Notes under the pieces: model-generated
Seen by the model: the letters and a program-made list of their open reading frames with translations, nothing else
What the model was told of the DNA's origin: nothing
Databases searched by the model: none
Made by a program: the position numbers and the translations under genes
In this document: positions 14,410 through 16,447 of the stretch, piece after piece
Numbering within the stretch: position 1 is the first letter of the stretch
Layout: each line of letters opens with the position of its first letter
Assembly (NCBI GenBank): GCA_024277475.1
Contig: JAJRVC010000500.1
Location: forward strand, 1-16,447
DNA length: 16,447 bases
Direction of reading: 5' to 3'
DNA from: Deltaproteobacteria bacterium
GTDB taxonomy: Bacteria > Desulfobacterota > Desulfobacteria > Desulfobacterales > JAFDCJ01

Positions 14410-14852
14410 TATTTTAGAAAACTTTCGCCCATTATTAAAACTCTTGCCCCTATCACAAGGTCAGAGTTCAGTCGCTTTGCCATCTGATTGACCCCTTTGA
14501 TACATACAGGACCTGGTTGTTCCACAAACGCAAGCCAAGGAGTAACAAATGCATTAATTTAGAAAACTATCACAAAATAATATGTGATCAAATTATAAAA
14601 AATTGATTCGCTGACCGCCCTGCCGGAGAGCAGCTGTTCCGAGTAAAATTTATGCCACCATTTTGATTCTCCATCGTATATTCGTTTAGCATCAGAATAT
14701 AAACCGAATCCAAAAAAGATAAGGGTAGCGTTAAAGAATTACACACGCAACATGAAAACATGTATTATTTATTAACAAACTTTTATGTATAACTGTATGA
14801 ACGGATTTTAGCAACTACAAATCTGTTTGCAAAAAACCGAAGCTGCTGATAT
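14410..14852. other. AT-rich intergenic stretch upstream of the flavocytochrome gene
   Basis: No gene is seen in these 443 bases. A perfect 6-bp inverted repeat, ATCACA (14569-14574) and TGTGAT (14583-14588) with an 8-nt loop, lies about 160 bp upstream of the flavocytochrome start. It has TCACA and TGTGA half-sites in the reverse order of a CRP site, so it is a hairpin rather than a CRP box. The segment 14640-14820 is AT-rich and should contain the promoter, but none could be assigned. Confidence 0.45.
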
Positions 14853-15146
14853 TCATTCTACGATCTTCACGCGATTGCAGCTTCCGAATTTGTTGGGGGC
14901 ACAGGCGCAACATACGGGATCGTTTCCCCCAGTTGCTGTCAGCAAAAAACGGTACTCGTATCTTCCGGTCCCCAGCATTAACGTTGTCTTCCACTTTCCG
15001 TTTTCGTATTTCTTCATGGAGTGGACATTAGTATCCCAGTTATTGAAGTCCCCAGCTAAAAAAACTTGCCTGGTTCCAGTGGCAGGGAATTCGAACTGCG
15101 CCCGCGTCGCTATTTTACTTTTGGCAATGCCTGTCTTTTTTATCAT
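14853..15146 (-). CDS. Stand-alone CBM48/AMPK-beta-type glycogen-binding protein
   Basis: A 97-residue protein that is essentially one CBM48 (isoamylase N-terminal/AMPK-beta) domain. Visible marks are FEFPATGTRQVFLAGDFNNW (with the FNNW sugar-contact motif), GKWKTTLMLGTGRYEYRFLL, NDP, and APNKFGSCNRVKIVE, in family order. Such domains bind alpha-1,4-glucan. GAAAGGAAA precedes the ATG. An extra set of cysteines (PVCCACAP, then GSC) stands where most homologues have small or polar residues, which could bind metal or form a disulfide. It lies downstream of a broken glycogen synthase on the same strand, suggesting a former glycogen cluster. A CCGGC-TTCT-GCCGG hairpin at 15170-15183 lies in its leader. 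Confidence 0.85.
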   Translation of the reverse strand: MIKKTGIAKSKIATRAQFEFPATGTRQVFLAGDFNNWDTNVHSMKKYENGKWKTTLMLGTGRYEYRFLLTATGGNDPVCCACAPNKFGSCNRVKIVE

Positions 15147-15169
15147 TTTCCTTTCGGTTCAATTCTCGT

Positions 15170-15183
15170 CCGGCTTCTGCCGG
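15170..15183. other. GC hairpin in the leader of the CBM48 gene
   Basis: CCGGC (15170-15174) and GCCGG (15179-15183) form a perfect stem with a four-base loop, just upstream of the CBM48 ribosome site and after the glycogen-synthase remnant. No T-tract follows, so it is not a standard terminator. It could protect or tune the CBM48 message. Confidence 0.35.
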
Positions 15184-15189
15184 GCTCCA

Positions 15190-15733
15190 TTATGCTTTAC
15201 CTGCTTTTACTTTATTGTAAACCAAAACCCATCGCAGGGTTGGTTCTAATGCTTTTGCGCAGGAATCAGATTGCGGGGGTATTGAGTTTGCCTTTTTTTT
15301 CGATAGGAGAATCTTGGAGGTACGCAGGCTTTGCAAAGTGTAAAGACAGGGTATTCTCCAAAGCTTTGCCATTGCCGGAATTAAACCGGTCATCCAGCCG
15401 TGGCAGTGAATCAGATCCGGCTGGACCCGGGGGACGATTTGATAGCCGACTTCCCGCTGGAAGGCGATGGCAATATCCTGGTTTTCCCATTCACTATTTG
15501 AATCGATGGAATTTGAATAGAAAAACGTCCTGTCTTCAGCCAGGTGAATCCGACTGCCGGGTATCCTGTTATCTGTCGTTTCTCATTTGTCCCGCAATAG
15601 TGCGGAAAAAATTTTACGATAATCAGGCTGGGCCACATGAACATCCGCACCCATTTCGAACAAGTTTCTTATTAGAGCTGTTAATATGGCGATAAATCCC
15701 GCTTGTGTAACCCTTTTACAATTAAGAGGCACC
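15190..15733 (-). pseudogene. glgA: Broken glycogen synthase (GlgA-like) remnant
   Basis: Reading right to left, one frame shows ALIRNLFEMGADVHVAQPDY, then RKIFSALLRDK, an in-frame TGA at 15585-15583, and then without any frame change RIHLAEDRTFFYSN, IAIAFQREVGYQIVPRVQPD and LIHCHGWMTGLIPAMAK. These follow the order of the N-terminal Rossmann half of a GT5-type glycogen synthase. The usual KxGG ADP-glucose motif is degraded (TQAGF) and the start is missing, cut off by the cytochrome c gene. After about 15301 homology in this frame stops at an eight-base T run (15293-15300), a likely frameshift. The whole C-terminal catalytic half is absent, since the CBM48 gene starts only about 45 bp further on. 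Intact enzymes are about 480-500 residues. Inactive. Confidence 0.82.
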
Positions 15734-16186
15734 TCATTTCGTATCGTTAACTTTGTAGCCACCCCGTCTCGATAGGGTTCGAACAAAGGCCGTCAGGTCA
15801 GAAACTTCTTTATCCGTCAGGACGCCACCCCAGGGCGGCATTTGAAGTGAAAGGCCCAGGACGGAGCCGCCATTTTTGACAACCCGTTGGATCTGTACAT
15901 CAGAGCGGGCATCCATGCGTGCCGGGTCCGCATGTTTCGCTGGGGGCGGAATCAGATTGTAGGAATTGAATCCGTCTCCTTTTCCCGTCTTGCCATGGCA
16001 CAGGGCACAGTAGTACCCATACAATGCCTGTCCATTCTGCTCGGTACGGGTCAGGCTGGTCTTATGTTTTTGGGGGAGCACAAAGTTGGGTGACGCCGAT
16101 TCTTTTTCAGAGGAGGGTAGAGCCGTTTGATCACTATGCCCCAAAGCAATCAAAAAAGAAAGTAAAAGCCCCCCACCCAGTATCAG
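15734..16186 (-). CDS. Periplasmic class I c-type cytochrome
   Basis: A monoheme cytochrome c. The heme motif CALCH lies in YGYYCALCHGKTGKGDGFNS, and a distal Met ligand is expected in LQMPPWGGVLTDKEVSDLTA, giving His/Met ligation as in cbb3 subunit III-like domains. No ATG is present. A TTG at 16153 would begin inside the export signal, while a CTG at 16186 yields a proper signal peptide, read as (M)ILGGGLLLSFLIALG, and overlaps the stop of the preceding 37-codon ORF in a CTGA junction. That favours a CTG start with translational coupling, by inference. The mature protein of about 130 residues would carry electrons in the periplasm, perhaps to or from a membrane oxidoreductase encoded beyond the window. 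Its 3' end abuts the glycogen-synthase remnant. Confidence 0.82.
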   Translation of the reverse strand: MILGGGLLLSFLIALGHSDQTALPSSEKESASPNFVLPQKHKTSLTRTEQNGQALYGYYCALCHGKTGKGDGFNSYNLIPPPAKHADPARMDARSDVQIQRVVKNGGSVLGLSLQMPPWGGVLTDKEVSDLTAFVRTLSRRGGYKVNDTK

Positions 16187-16296
16187 TGTCCTGCAGAAGT
16201 CTCCTTAGAGTCAAGGTAATCTACAATATGCTCAAATTCTTCTCGCGCCTGATCGTAGGACTGTTCCAGGGTCGACAGTCCGGCCAGTGCCGTCAT
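16183..16296 (-). CDS. 37-residue acidic ORF coupled to the cytochrome c gene
   Basis: The ATG at 16296 is preceded by GGAGGG and the frame runs 37 codons to TGA at 16185-16183. The product (MTALAGLSTLEQSYDQAREE, then FEHIVDYLDSKETSAGH) is predicted helical, acidic and without a membrane segment. Its stop overlaps the proposed CTG start of the cytochrome, and its own start follows the upstream gene's stop by 6 nt. This tight packing supports real translation, perhaps as a small accessory subunit. No family is recognised. Confidence 0.5.
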   Translation of the reverse strand: MTALAGLSTLEQSYDQAREEFEHIVDYLDSKETSAGH

Positions 16297-16302
16297 CGTC
16301 TG

Positions 16303-16447
16303 TCACCCTCCACGCGTAAGCCTGCGTCTGGCATTTTTAACCAGCGGATAAACCAGTATGGTTTTTACCTGGGCTCCATGACGCTTATTGGCCCGGTCCA
16401 TGCGTCCACGGCCACTGGTTTCTCCCAGTACCGTCCAGTTGGCCGCA
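16303..16447 (-). CDS. C-terminal end of an unidentified protein
   Basis: The last 47 residues before a TGA at 16305-16303 are visible: they include WTVLGETSGRGRMDRANK, RHGAQVKTILVYPLVKNA and a basic RRRLTRGG end. The tail is strongly basic. It is the upstream member of a tightly packed set with the 37-codon ORF (6-nt gap) and the cytochrome c gene. The strand, packing and stop support a real gene, but too little remains to name the family. Confidence 0.5.
   Translation of the reverse strand, partial: AANWTVLGETSGRGRMDRANKRHGAQVKTILVYPLVKNARRRLTRGG

Noticed and set aside
14569..14588. ATCACA-N8-TGTGAT as a CRP or FNR site
   Set aside because: The half-sites are in the reverse order and wrong spacing for CRP (TGTGA-N6-TCACA) and do not match FNR; kept only as an inverted repeat.
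15583..15585. TGA in the glycogen-synthase frame as selenocysteine
   Set aside because: No clear SECIS hairpin follows, the position is not catalytic in the family, and other decay marks are present.
15066..15695. 209-codon plus-strand frame
   Set aside because: It lies antisense to the glycogen-synthase remnant and CBM48 gene, has no ribosome site, and shows no family features.

Overview
The window looks like chromosomal DNA of a Gram-negative anaerobe or facultative bacterium of the former Deltaproteobacteria (Desulfobacterota). The inference rests on the RseC-type gene, the PilZ and SpoIIE-type signalling proteins, several sigma-54 (-24/-12) promoters, lipoproteins and an outer-membrane porin, and a glycogen-synthase remnant of a kind I associate with Desulfobacterales. 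No rRNA, tRNA, CRISPR array or intact insertion sequence was seen.

Left part (1-2837): a truncated rseC-like gene on the minus strand; a long gene-poor stretch with a hairpin/terminator cluster and a near-perfect sigma-54 promoter; a c-di-GMP-binding PilZ protein; a tiny Cys-containing membrane protein; and the decayed tail of an HD-GYP phosphodiesterase.

Centre (2838-9873): plus-strand genes, mostly for membrane or envelope proteins. They are a membrane-anchored SpoIIE/PP2C phosphatase with a periplasmic sensor carrying a Met cluster, a two-gene operon (secreted DUF6488-like protein and four-helix membrane protein) with its own sigma-54 promoter, a small membrane protein with an HEFGH motif, an alginate-export-family porin, a sigma-54-driven lipoprotein, and a two-helix membrane protein with a long cytoplasmic helical tail.

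Right part (9874-16447): everything reads on the minus strand. A GC-rich copAB copper-resistance pair (multicopper oxidase plus outer-membrane protein) stands out in composition from its neighbours and looks acquired; a CsoR-like palindrome lies just outside its left edge. Next come a ferric-reductase/NADPH-oxidase-like flavocytochrome with an 18-bp-spaced 50-residue membrane peptide, a stand-alone CBM48 glycogen-binding protein, a broken glycogen synthase, a c-type cytochrome that probably uses a CTG start, a 37-residue ORF, and the 3' end of an unidentified gene.

Taken together the window mixes copper handling and periplasmic redox (copAB, cytochrome c, flavocytochrome b, possibly the Met-rich sensor) with envelope signalling (PilZ, PP2C phosphatase, sigma-54 promoters). 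That these form one pathway is inference. The observations most worth following are the Met-rich phosphatase sensor and the cluster of four to five GG-N10-GC promoters.
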